A stretch of DNA of 64,000 nt. It comes from JANPBY01 sp963805505 (GTDB lineage Bacteria > Actinomycetota > Actinomycetes > DATJPE01). The position numbers and the translations under genes were made by a program. The notes under the pieces are model-generated. The model did not search any database and was not told the DNA's origin. It saw only the letters and a program-made list of their open reading frames with translations. Within the stretch, counting starts at the first letter, position 1; the number at the start of each line of letters is the position of its first letter. The stretch is from positions 310,001-374,000 of the forward strand of contig CAWDUP010000001.1 of assembly GCA_963805505.1 (NCBI GenBank), in the 5' to 3' direction. Of the stretch, positions 24,020 through 32,076 are shown piece after piece.

Positions 24020-25849
24020 GTGAACCGATTGCGTCGCGTGAGCGGCATCACGGTCCTGACCGGCTTCGCGGTCGCAGTCTTGGTGCTCGTGATCGTCGTT
24101 CCCCTGACCGTCCAGCTGATCACCGCCTTTCGGGGCCCCTTCCTTCCCTTCGGCGTCCCGTCGGCGGAGTGGAGCCTGGTCAACTTCCAAACCCTGTGGT
24201 CGTTGGGCAGCGGGTTCGGCAAGGTCATCGTCGTCACCACGGTCTTCGTTGGTGGGTCGAGCGCGCTCGCGGTCCTGCTCGGGGGAGCCCTCGCTTGGCT
24301 GGTCGCTCGCACAGATCTGCCTGGGCGGAACCTGATCGCCGTCTTGGTGGTGGTGCCCTACATCATCCCGCCGATCGTCAAGGCGCAGGCCTTCTTCTTG
24401 ATGCTGGCCCCCGAGACCGGGATCCTGAACCAGCTGCTGCGCGCGCTGCCGTTCATCGGCGGCACCACCGGTCCGATCGACCCCTTCTCGTTCAGCTCCC
24501 TGGTGATGATCCAGGCGCTGTCGAACGTGACGTTCCCGTTCTTGTTGTTCATGCCGATCCTGCAATACATGGACGGCTCGCTCGAGGAAGCGTCTCGAGT
24601 CTCTGGTGCTACCTGGTTCCAGACCCTGCGTCGGGTGACTTTGCCGGTCCTGTGGCCGGCCATCCTCGGGGTGATCGCGTTGGCGTCGATCATCAACCTC
24701 GGGTCGCTGGAGGTGCCGCTGCTGTTCGGGCAGCAGTCCGGACGCGACATCTTCTCGCTCAAGCTGTGGAATCTGGTCAGCAGCCAGGTCGGTCAGCTTC
24801 CGCAGTACGGCCTGGCGGCGGCGTACGGCATGGTCTTCCTCGTCTTCACCTCGGGGATCTTCCTCGTCTATCGCCGGGCCACCCGCGACGCCGACCGCCG
24901 GGCATCGATCACGGGCAAGGGATTCCGGCCGCAGCGGCTGCGGCTGGGCCGCTCCCGTGGGCTGGTCGTCACCGGCGTGTGGCTGTTTCTCTTCGTCACC
25001 GCGGCGCTGCCGATCTTCTCCCTCATGTGGGCCTCGCTGACGCCGTTCCCGCTGCCCGTCACCTGGGAGAACTTCCGCACCCAGACCGACCTGTCCGCAT
25101 TCGGCGCTGTGCTCACCGATCCCGAGTTCTGGGCGTCCTTGGCCCGCACGTTGATCATCGCCGTGTCCGCTTCCACGATCGCTGTGGTCACGGCCACCGT
25201 GCTGGCCTACTCAGTGGCCCGCGGCAAGCGAGGCTGGCGCAACAGCTTGCTCGACCTCACGGCATCGGCTTCACTGGCGATCCCGGCGACCATCGCCGGC
25301 TTCTCGTTCTTCTTGCTCTTCTTGGTGACCAACAAGTGGATCGGCCTCAGCGGCACGCTGCTCGCGATGATCATCGCCTACTCCTACCGGGTTTCGGTCG
25401 GTTACCGGATCAGCTTCAGCGCGACTCTGCAGATCAAGACCGAGCTCGAGGAGGCAGCGTCGGTCAGTGGGGCGAGTCGGCTGACGGCGTTCCGGCGCAT
25501 CGTCCTGCCCCTGCTGACTCCCGCGATGTTCGCCGTGTGGATCCAGCTGTTCATCCTGTCGGCCAACGAGTTCACGCTTCCCGCCTTCTTGGCGACCCCG
25601 GAGATCAGGCCGCTCTCGACCTACCTCTACTCGCTGATCAGCCCTCGGCAGGCGCAGCTGTACGCACCCGACCAAGGTGCTGCGATGGCCCTGATCTTCA
25701 CCTTCGTCGTGCTCGTGACGGGGTACGGCCTCCAGCGTTGGCTCGCCCGTCGGTCACTGGCGGCCGCCGGCGCATCGACGACGGGCCAGGGAGCGGCACC
25801 GGCGCCGGTGCCGACCAGCGAGCTGGTCAGCAGTGGGTCGTCGTCATGA
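24020..25849 (+). CDS. ABC transporter permease with two fused transmembrane domains (FbpB/ThiP type)
   Basis: 609 residues from GTG 24020, preferred because AAGGA lies seven bases before it; a GTG at 23990 has no site. About 12 membrane helices form two homologous halves, each with an EAA loop that docks on the ATPase: LEEASRVSGATWFQTLRRVT in the first and LEEAASVSGASRLTAFRRIV in the second. Fused permeases of this layout serve ferric iron, thiamine, phosphonate or opine-like uptake. The stop overlaps the next gene's start (ATGA), so uptake and catabolic genes are probably one transcript. Confidence 0.92.
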   Translation: MNRLRRVSGITVLTGFAVAVLVLVIVVPLTVQLITAFRGPFLPFGVPSAEWSLVNFQTLWSLGSGFGKVIVVTTVFVGGSSALAVLLGGALAWLVARTDLPGRNLIAVLVVVPYIIPPIVKAQAFFLMLAPETGILNQLLRALPFIGGTTGPIDPFSFSSLVMIQALSNVTFPFLLFMPILQYMDGSLEEASRVSGATWFQTLRRVTLPVLWPAILGVIALASIINLGSLEVPLLFGQQSGRDIFSLKLWNLVSSQVGQLPQYGLAAAYGMVFLVFTSGIFLVYRRATRDADRRASITGKGFRPQRLRLGRSRGLVVTGVWLFLFVTAALPIFSLMWASLTPFPLPVTWENFRTQTDLSAFGAVLTDPEFWASLARTLIIAVSASTIAVVTATVLAYSVARGKRGWRNSLLDLTASASLAIPATIAGFSFFLLFLVTNKWIGLSGTLLAMIIAYSYRVSVGYRISFSATLQIKTELEEAASVSGASRLTAFRRIVLPLLTPAMFAVWIQLFILSANEFTLPAFLATPEIRPLSTYLYSLISPRQAQLYAPDQGAAMALIFTFVVLVTGYGLQRWLARRSLAAAGASTTGQGAAPAPVPTSELVSSGSSS

Positions 25850-26889
25850 GGGCGGTCCAGGTGGTCGGCCCAGACCTCGGCGTATCAGGTCTTCGCGCAT
25901 CGACGATCGACGCGCCCGTCGCCGGGCCCGGCGAGGTGGTCGTCGAGGTCGTTGCCGTATCGGCCAGTCGCCTCGACCTGACCGCGCTAGGGCACAGCGC
26001 GATGGGCCAGCAGAACTCCTTTCCACGGACGCTTGGCGGGGATCCCGCCGGCGTGATCGTTGCCGTCGGGGAGGGAGTGGAGGGGTCTCGGGTCGGGTCG
26101 CGAGTCGTGGTGAAGCCCAACCTGTTCTGCGGCGAGTGCGAGGAGTGCCTGGCCGGCGCTGAGGCGGACTGCCGCTCCCAGGTGGTCCTGGGCCTGCGCC
26201 GCGACGGCGGCGCCGCCGAGGCTGTGGTCGTGCCGGCACGGTCGGCCTTCGGTCTCCCCGACGCCGTGACTTTCGTCGACGCGGCGGCGGCCGTACACAC
26301 GTTTCCAGTGGCACTGCACATGATTCGGGTCGCGGGAGGGATCTCAACCGGGGACGTCGTCGTGGTCACCGGTGCGGCAGGCGCCGTCGGGTCCGCGACC
26401 GTCCAGCTGGTCGCGGCGCTCGGGGGGCGGGTCGTTGCCGTCGTCCAGGACGAGGCGCAAGCGAGGTTCATCGGTGATCTGAAGGCACATGCCGTCGTGC
26501 GAGTCGATGAGCGGACGCTCTCTCAGGCCGTTCACGACGTCTGCCCCGACGGCGTCAACCTGGTGATCGACACGACGGGCGCCGCCGCCGTCCTCGGCGA
26601 GGCGATAGACACCCTCGGATGGCGCGGCCGGGCGGTGACCTGCGCGGGCGCATCGCAACCTCGGCTGTCGCTCGACACTGGCGCGTTCTACCGCCGTCGC
26701 CTGGCCTTGTTCGGCTCGGCTTCCTCAGACGTCCGAGATGTCGTGGACTCACTGGACCTGCTCGCCGCTGGCTCGATCACCCCGAAGATCGGCCGGGTCT
26801 ACCCGTTCGACGACTTTCGGCAGGCCTACGCGTCACTCGTCGATCCGACGCGCAACGGCAAGGTTGTCATCCGGGTGCGTGACGAATGA
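25846..26889 (+). CDS. Zinc-type MDR alcohol dehydrogenase/quinone reductase-like oxidoreductase
   Basis: 347 residues from ATG 25846, overlapping the permease stop. It is a medium-chain dehydrogenase/reductase: a GroES-like N-terminus (PGEVVVEVVAVSASRLDL, then GGDPAGVIVAVGEGV), a structural zinc cluster at Cys95, Cys98, Cys101 and Cys109, and a Rossmann domain with VVTGAAGAVGSATVQL binding NAD(P)H. The usual catalytic zinc Cys is not obvious near the N-terminus (SRLDLTALGHS), so it may act as a quinone- or enoyl-type reductase rather than an alcohol dehydrogenase. Its stop overlaps the CoA-transferase start. Confidence 0.87.
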   Translation: MRAVQVVGPDLGVSGLRASTIDAPVAGPGEVVVEVVAVSASRLDLTALGHSAMGQQNSFPRTLGGDPAGVIVAVGEGVEGSRVGSRVVVKPNLFCGECEECLAGAEADCRSQVVLGLRRDGGAAEAVVVPARSAFGLPDAVTFVDAAAAVHTFPVALHMIRVAGGISTGDVVVVTGAAGAVGSATVQLVAALGGRVVAVVQDEAQARFIGDLKAHAVVRVDERTLSQAVHDVCPDGVNLVIDTTGAAAVLGEAIDTLGWRGRAVTCAGASQPRLSLDTGAFYRRRLALFGSASSDVRDVVDSLDLLAAGSITPKIGRVYPFDDFRQAYASLVDPTRNGKVVIRVRDE

Positions 26890-28073
26890 GCGAGCCAGAC
26901 TACGGCGCTGGACCGCTGGCGGGAGTGCGGGTCGTCGAGATCGGTCGCTACATCGCCGCCCCCTTCGCCGGCCGACAGCTGGCCGACCTCGGCGCCGACG
27001 TGATCAAGGTCGAGGACCCCGAGGGTGGAGATCCGATGCGCCGCTGGGAGGGCGGAAGCCGCGCGTTCAGTCCGCAGTTCGCCGCCTACAACGCCGGCAA
27101 ACGAAGCGTCGCGCTGGACCTGAAGTCCGAGCAGGGGCGCGATGCGCTGCTGGCGCTGTGTGCCACCGCCGACGTGCTGCTCGAGAACTTCCGCCCCGGA
27201 GTGATGGAACGGCTGGGGGTCGGATCAGCTGTGCTGCTCGGGGCTAATCCTCGGCTGATCTACTGCTGCCTGACCGGGTTCGGCTCGGTCGGCCCTTATG
27301 CGGAGCGCCCCAGCTATGACACGGTCATCTCTGCCATGGGTGGGCTGTACAGCACGATCATGCCGGCGTCCTCACCCTCTCCGGTCGGCCCGGCGATGTC
27401 CGACCTGCTGTCGGGACTGTTCGCCGTGCAGGGGGTGCTGGCAGCGCTGCACCACCGGGCCGCTACCGGTCAGGGCCAGGTCGTGGACGTCACGATGCTC
27501 GGCTCGGTGTTGGGCTTCCTGACCGAGGCCACGACGAGCACCCTCGAGACCGGTGAGCTGCTGGAGCCGCACACGAGGCAGCGACGTGCGCAGGCCTACG
27601 GCGCCGTCGACTCCGAGGGCAAGGCCTTCGTGGTCCACCTGTCCGTGCCCGAGAAGTTCTGGCTCGCGCTGCTCGACGCCCTGGAGACGCCCGAGTGGCG
27701 GGACGACGCACGCTTTGTCGACCGCGCCGCGCGCTACCTCAACTACGCCGACCTCGACGCGCTGATCAAACAGGTCGCGCGTACCCGCAGTCGTGAGGAG
27801 TGGTTCGCGCGCTTCGAGGCACGTGACCTGCCGCACGGTCCGATCAACACGCTGGCCGACGTGGTCGAAGACGAGCAGGTCGCGGCCGCCGGTCTGCTGG
27901 CCGATGTCCCATTCCCCGATGGTCCCCCGATGCGGATGACGCGACCGCCAGCCCGCTTCTCGCTGAGCCCGACCCCTGCCGGTCGCCCGGCGCCCGGGCT
28001 GGGTCAGCACACCGACGAGGTTCTCGCTCAGTTGGCCTCGAGCCGTTCTGCCGCCCCGAAGGAGCAAGCGTGA
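26886..28073 (+). CDS. Class III CoA-transferase (CaiB/BaiF family)
   Basis: 395 residues from ATG 26886 overlapping the previous stop (ATGA). Class III CoA-transferases move CoA between carboxylic acids without a ping-pong free thioester. Signature blocks are GVRVVEIGRYIAAPFAGRQL, LGADVIKVEDPEGGD, NAGKRSVALDLKSEQGRDAL, LLENFRPGVMERLG and the catalytic Asp173 in GPAMSDLLSG. Family length is about 400, as here. In the operon it probably activates an organic acid produced by the ring-opening steps. Confidence 0.93.
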   Translation: MSEPDYGAGPLAGVRVVEIGRYIAAPFAGRQLADLGADVIKVEDPEGGDPMRRWEGGSRAFSPQFAAYNAGKRSVALDLKSEQGRDALLALCATADVLLENFRPGVMERLGVGSAVLLGANPRLIYCCLTGFGSVGPYAERPSYDTVISAMGGLYSTIMPASSPSPVGPAMSDLLSGLFAVQGVLAALHHRAATGQGQVVDVTMLGSVLGFLTEATTSTLETGELLEPHTRQRRAQAYGAVDSEGKAFVVHLSVPEKFWLALLDALETPEWRDDARFVDRAARYLNYADLDALIKQVARTRSREEWFARFEARDLPHGPINTLADVVEDEQVAAAGLLADVPFPDGPPMRMTRPPARFSLSPTPAGRPAPGLGQHTDEVLAQLASSRSAAPKEQA

Positions 28074-28969
28074 GCAGCACCCATGGATCGGACATCGTCG
28101 TGGGATCGGACATCGTCGCGATCGACGCGCACACCCATCCCCAGACTGCTGAGTTCCTGGCAGCGATGGGTGCACGGAGGAAGCAGATGGGCAGCCACTT
28201 CGGCAAGGAGCGGGTGGCGGTCTCCTTCGACGAGATGGCCGACAGCTATCGCGCGCGCAAGATGATGGCAGTCATCGTCAACTCCGATGATGAGACTCGC
28301 TCGGGTGTTCCCGGAGCGCCGAACCACCTGCTCGGCGACGCCATGCGCAAGCACCCCGACGTGTTTTTGGCCTTCTGTGGCGTCGACCCGTGGAAGGGTG
28401 CGCTGGCGCTGGAGGAAGTACGACGTTGCCATGGCGAGCACGGGGTGCTTGGAGTCGGGGAGCTCAATCCCTCCAGGCAGGGATTTCGCGCCGACGATCA
28501 CCAGTTCTACCCGCTCTGGGAGCTCTGCAGCGAGCTCGGCCTCGTCGTGATGTTCCACGTCGGGTTCCCCGGAGCCGGTGCTGGCACTCCCGGCGGAATG
28601 GGCTACCGCCTCGAGCTCGCCCGCCCCGTCCCGTACCTCGACAACCTCGCCGCCGACTTTCCCGACCTCCAGATCATCGGCGCGCATCCAGGGTGGCCCT
28701 GGCACCTGGAGAATCTCGCGACCGCCTGGCACAAGGGCAACTACTACCTCGATCTGTCCGGTTGGGCGCCGAAGTACTTCCCGCCGGAAGTGGTCCACTA
28801 CGCCAACAGCGTCATTCCCAAGAAAGTGTTGTTCGGCTCGGACTGGCCAGTTGTGGATCCCGACCGCTGGCTTCGTGAGTTCGACGCGTTGGGCTTCAAG
28901 GACGAGTCCCGCCAGCGCGTCATGCTGGACAACGCCGTTGAGCTGTTCGGGCTGACGAGGGCGCCGTGA
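28070..28969 (+). CDS. Amidohydrolase 2 family metal-dependent hydrolase/decarboxylase
   Basis: 299 residues from a GTG that overlaps the previous stop (GTGA). The TIM-barrel metal motif is DAHTHP near residue 18; further ligands are His in MFHVGFPG, His in IGAHPGWPW and Asp in LFGSDWPVV. The family includes ACMSD, resorcylate decarboxylase, LigW/LigJ and LigY-like enzymes, which decarboxylate or hydrolyse aromatic acids and ring-cleavage products. Its position right before extradiol dioxygenase genes fits such a role; the exact reaction is not determined. Confidence 0.9.
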   Translation: MSSTHGSDIVVGSDIVAIDAHTHPQTAEFLAAMGARRKQMGSHFGKERVAVSFDEMADSYRARKMMAVIVNSDDETRSGVPGAPNHLLGDAMRKHPDVFLAFCGVDPWKGALALEEVRRCHGEHGVLGVGELNPSRQGFRADDHQFYPLWELCSELGLVVMFHVGFPGAGAGTPGGMGYRLELARPVPYLDNLAADFPDLQIIGAHPGWPWHLENLATAWHKGNYYLDLSGWAPKYFPPEVVHYANSVIPKKVLFGSDWPVVDPDRWLREFDALGFKDESRQRVMLDNAVELFGLTRAP

Positions 28970-29811
28970 GTGAGCTCGTCGGTGTATTTGGGGTGCAGCA
29001 CAACCCGCTCCTCTATCGCACGCTCGCTGCGCCGGTCGACGACGACCTCGTGGCCTTGAGGGACGCCTTTGCAGAGTCGTCAGAGCGGTTGCGTGCGCTG
29101 CGCCCAGACGTCGTCATCATCATCTCCACCGACCACCTCACCCAGTGGTTCTACGAGAACATGCCTACCTTCCTGGTGGGTCGGGCCGCGACCATCCCGG
29201 CGACTTTCGCCAGCGAGGAGCGCGAGTTCGGACTGCCCCGCGCCACCTTCGACGGCGACCCGCAGCTCGGCGCGTGGCTGCACGAGGACGGTCTGCGGCG
29301 CGACTTCGACCTGTCGGCGTCGGACCAGTTCAGGGTGGACCACAGCGTCCTGGTGCCCATGCACTACCTGACACCCGGACTAGACGTACCGATCGTTCCC
29401 GTGTTCACCAACGCCATCGCTCCGCCGTTCCCTACCGCCGCCCGCTTCTACGCCCTCGGTGAGGCGATCCGGGCCGCCGTGCTTGCCTGCCCGCTGGATC
29501 GCCGGGTAGCCGTCGTGGCCAGTGGGCATCTCGCCACCGAGGTCGGCGGCCCACGCCAGTTCTCCGGTTCGCCCGACCCGGACTTCGACCTGGCGGCTGT
29601 GCAGATGGTCCGCGAGGGAGCGGTGAGCCAGCTCGAGACACTGGCCAGCTACGAACGGCTGCTTGCCGCCGGCAACGTGACCCATCAGTTCCTCAACTTC
29701 GTGGTGGCCATGGGCGTGACCCAGGGTCGTCCGGCCAGCCATGCAGAGGCTCGGGTCTCGCGGTTTGCGACCTCACCGTTCTTCGAGTGGGCGGGGGAGG
29801 CACTGCGATGA
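28966..29811 (+). CDS. Class III extradiol dioxygenase, LigB-like catalytic subunit
   Basis: 281 residues from a GTG that overlaps the previous stop. The LigB fold supplies a non-haem iron site: His12 in GVQHNPLLY and His57 in STDHLTQWF correspond to LigB His12 and His61. Later blocks are FRVDHSVLVPMHYL (general-base His region), PIVPVFTNAI and VVASGHLATEVGGP. Such enzymes open catechol-type rings next to the hydroxyls with O2. The adjacent LigA-like gene overlaps its stop, so they should form a two-subunit enzyme. Confidence 0.9.
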   Translation: MSELVGVFGVQHNPLLYRTLAAPVDDDLVALRDAFAESSERLRALRPDVVIIISTDHLTQWFYENMPTFLVGRAATIPATFASEEREFGLPRATFDGDPQLGAWLHEDGLRRDFDLSASDQFRVDHSVLVPMHYLTPGLDVPIVPVFTNAIAPPFPTAARFYALGEAIRAAVLACPLDRRVAVVASGHLATEVGGPRQFSGSPDPDFDLAAVQMVREGAVSQLETLASYERLLAAGNVTHQFLNFVVAMGVTQGRPASHAEARVSRFATSPFFEWAGEALR

Positions 29812-30218
29812 GCCGTTACGCCGTGAACGCGCTCATGCGCGAGGTGCTGATCACCGACCAGGCGCTCGCCGACTTCCGGGCCGATCCTGCGGCGTACGTG
29901 TCGGCGTGGTCTCGGCGACAGCTTGCGGCCGGCAGCGGGGTCACGTTGGAGGCTGCCGAGTCCACAGCGCTCGCCGCCAGGGACTACGGCACCCTGTACG
30001 AACGCGGCGCTCACCCCTATCTGCTCTGGTCGTTCACCGAGGCGGTGTGGGTTCCGGAGGTTCCCCGGGCCGACCTGGTGGCCGACTACAAGGCGCGAGC
30101 CGGCCGGGTGGACGGATTCCCGGACTGCCGCACCGTCCCGTCACCGGACGTGCGATACGGTATCCTGGATACAAAAGCGGGCGATGAGCAGCCGAGGACC
30201 GAGGAGGGCAACCAATGA
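29808..30218 (+). CDS. LigA-like small subunit of extradiol dioxygenase
   Basis: 136 residues from ATG 29808, overlapping the LigB-like stop (ATGA). It has the helical LigA pattern: MREVLITDQALADFRADPAA, YVSAWSRRQLAAG, then ALAARDYGTLYERGAHPYLL. In protocatechuate 4,5-dioxygenase LigA covers the LigB active site. Here the gene order is B then A, the reverse of ligAB. The last part of the gene (30160-30172) carries the GTATCC-type palindrome, so coding and regulatory information overlap. The stop overlaps the gntR start. Confidence 0.85.
   Translation: MSRYAVNALMREVLITDQALADFRADPAAYVSAWSRRQLAAGSGVTLEAAESTALAARDYGTLYERGAHPYLLWSFTEAVWVPEVPRADLVADYKARAGRVDGFPDCRTVPSPDVRYGILDTKAGDEQPRTEEGNQ
30160..30172. 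promoter_or_regulatory. GTATCCTGGATAC palindrome before the second gntR
   Basis: GTATCCTGGATAC is a perfect 6-1-6 palindrome inside the 3' end of the LigA-like gene, 43 bases before the gntR ATG. It matches the site at 22608-22620. Palindromes of this length are typical operators of GntR/FCD proteins, so autoregulation plus control of the transporter promoter is likely. Confidence 0.6.
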
Positions 30219-31081
30219 GTGGCTCCGGGACGAAGGGCAGGTCCGGCCCGCGGCTCGCCGCAGCGGACCACGCGTCGGAGATCGAGTCGAACGCCACCTC
30301 GGACGATGCGTCGCGCAACGCGTCGGACAACGAGGTCGTTGAGCGAGAGCTCGCCGCCGTGGTGGCCACGCTCGACACGCGCTACCGAACCCTCGGCGAG
30401 ATGGTGGTCGAGGTCATCAGGGAGGCCATCGCTACGGGTGCGCTTGCCCCCGGTCAGCGTCTTCAGCAGGAGACGCTCGCCTCGGCCTTGGGCGTCTCCC
30501 GCATTCCCGTGCGCTCAGCGCTGATGCAGCTGGAGTCCGAGGGCCTGGTGACCTTCCGGCCCGGCCGCGGTGCGGTGGTGCGCAGCCTGACCCCCGACCA
30601 GGTGCGCGAGATCTATGAGGTTCGTGAGCTGCTCGAGGTGCACGCCCTGCGCAAGTCCATGGCCACGATGACCCCGGAACGGCTCGACCGGATCCGTGAT
30701 CTTTCCCAGCAGACCGATGCCGGCGCGGACGGGGGAGACTTCGTCGACCTGCGCACGGCGCTCTATCGAGAGATGTACGACGGTGAGCACAACCCTGTTC
30801 TGGTGAAGATGATCGAGGAGCTGCGCGGCACCGTAGGTCGTTACCTGCTCGGGGTGCGCGTGTCCAAGCGCAGTCCTGACCGGCACCGTCGGTTGTCCGA
30901 CCTGGTCGCTGCCGGCGACCCGGACGCCGCCGCCGAGTGGCTGACCCACCACCTGGCGAGCGTCCGCGACACGGTTGTCGCCCTGGTCTCCGAGGCTGAC
31001 GACCCCGCGGGTGCGGCCACTGACCCGGCGGCTGTGCTGACTCCGATCCGCGAGCAGACACCATCCAGGAGGAACGCATGA
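30215..31081 (+). CDS. GntR/FCD family transcriptional regulator (second, inside operon)
   Basis: 288 residues from ATG 30215 overlapping the LigA-like stop. A ~60-residue disordered Ser/Asp/Asn-rich extension precedes the winged helix (~63-125: EVIREAIATGALAPGQRLQQ, SRIPVRSALMQLESEGLV, GRGAVVRSL). An FCD domain follows (YEVRELLEVHALRKSM, then LRTALYREMYDGEHN). The typical FCD metal Asp and His positions are partly altered (RTALYREMYD instead of D..FH), so effector binding may differ from the first GntR. It probably regulates the whole catabolic operon through the GTATCC sites. Confidence 0.9.
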   Translation: MSGSGTKGRSGPRLAAADHASEIESNATSDDASRNASDNEVVERELAAVVATLDTRYRTLGEMVVEVIREAIATGALAPGQRLQQETLASALGVSRIPVRSALMQLESEGLVTFRPGRGAVVRSLTPDQVREIYEVRELLEVHALRKSMATMTPERLDRIRDLSQQTDAGADGGDFVDLRTALYREMYDGEHNPVLVKMIEELRGTVGRYLLGVRVSKRSPDRHRRLSDLVAAGDPDAAAEWLTHHLASVRDTVVALVSEADDPAGAATDPAAVLTPIREQTPSRRNA

Positions 31082-32067
31082 CCCGCGCCCACGTGGGCTA
31101 CGCCGCCATGCTCGAGCAGTTCGAGCCGCTGGAGGTGACCGACTACAGCGCGCTCGCCGAGCAGGCCGGCTTCGAGGGGGTCATGGCGGCTGACCACTTC
31201 CAGCCGTGGGTCCCGGCCCAGGGCAATGCACCGTTCGTGTGGAACGTGCTTACCGCGCTGGGGGAACGCACCACCCGCGACATCGGCCCCGGGGTCACCT
31301 GCCCGTCGTTCCGCTTCCACCCCAGCGTCGTCGCGCAGGCGTCCGCCACGCTCGCCGCGATGTACCCCGGCCGGCACTGGCTCGGCCTCGGCTCGGGGGA
31401 GGCGCTCAACGAGCACATCGTCGGCGGCTACTGGCCCGAGGCGCACGAGCGGCTGGCCCGCATGTGGGAAGCCATCGAGGTCATCCAGAAGCTCTTCACC
31501 GGCAAGGACGTCAAGCACGCCGGCCGCTTCTTCACGATGGAGACCTGCCGCCTGTGGACCATGCCCGAGGTGGCTCCGCCGATCTATGTGGCAACCGCAG
31601 GTCCGATCACGGCCAAGCGCGCCGGCCGAACCGTCGACGGCATCATCACCCCGGGCGCGCCGGTGGAGAAGGTCTCCGGGCTGCTGGCGAAGTTCGATGA
31701 CGGGGCCAAGGAGGCCGGTCGCGAGCCGGGCAGCCAGGTCAAGATCTTGCAGCTGCACCTGTCGTGGGCTCCGACCGACGACGAAGCGCTTGCCAACGCG
31801 GTCAAGGAATGGCCGACGGGCGGCATGAAGTTCCCCAAGCAGGACATCCGCTCGCCGTTCGACTTCGAGCAGATGGCCAAGCTGGTCCGTCCCGAGGACT
31901 TCGACGGGCGAATGCTGATCTCCAGCGACCTGGACGCCCACCGCGCGGAGATCCAGAAGTTCCTCGACCTCGGGATCGACCGCGTCTACCTGCACAACGT
32001 CGGACGCAACCAGAAGGAGTGGATCGACGCCTTCGGGCGCGACGTACTCCCGAAACTCGTGGCCTGA
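31078..32067 (+). CDS. LLM-class oxidoreductase, F420-dependent (TIGR03557 type)
   Basis: 329 residues from ATG 31078, overlapping the gntR stop. Bacterial luciferase-like TIM barrel of the F420-dependent subgroup: HVGYAAMLEQFEPLEVTDYS, GVMAADHFQPWVPAQGNAPF, GPGVTCPSFRFHPSVVAQA, GLGSGEALNEHIVGG and PPIYVATAGPITAKRAG. The group is related to F420-dependent glucose-6-phosphate dehydrogenase. It would either reduce F420 or use F420H2 for hydride transfer to a pathway substrate. The presence of fbiC and fbiD further down the same operon supports the cofactor assignment. Confidence 0.9.
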   Translation: MTRAHVGYAAMLEQFEPLEVTDYSALAEQAGFEGVMAADHFQPWVPAQGNAPFVWNVLTALGERTTRDIGPGVTCPSFRFHPSVVAQASATLAAMYPGRHWLGLGSGEALNEHIVGGYWPEAHERLARMWEAIEVIQKLFTGKDVKHAGRFFTMETCRLWTMPEVAPPIYVATAGPITAKRAGRTVDGIITPGAPVEKVSGLLAKFDDGAKEAGREPGSQVKILQLHLSWAPTDDEALANAVKEWPTGGMKFPKQDIRSPFDFEQMAKLVRPEDFDGRMLISSDLDAHRAEIQKFLDLGIDRVYLHNVGRNQKEWIDAFGRDVLPKLVA

Positions 32068-32076
32068 GGCCGCGGG

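Noticed and set aside
23929..26889. One 986-codon plus frame joining the permease region with the MDR gene
   Set aside because: Only the last 347 codons (from ATG 25846) are coding; the earlier part is an off-frame reading of the permease gene.
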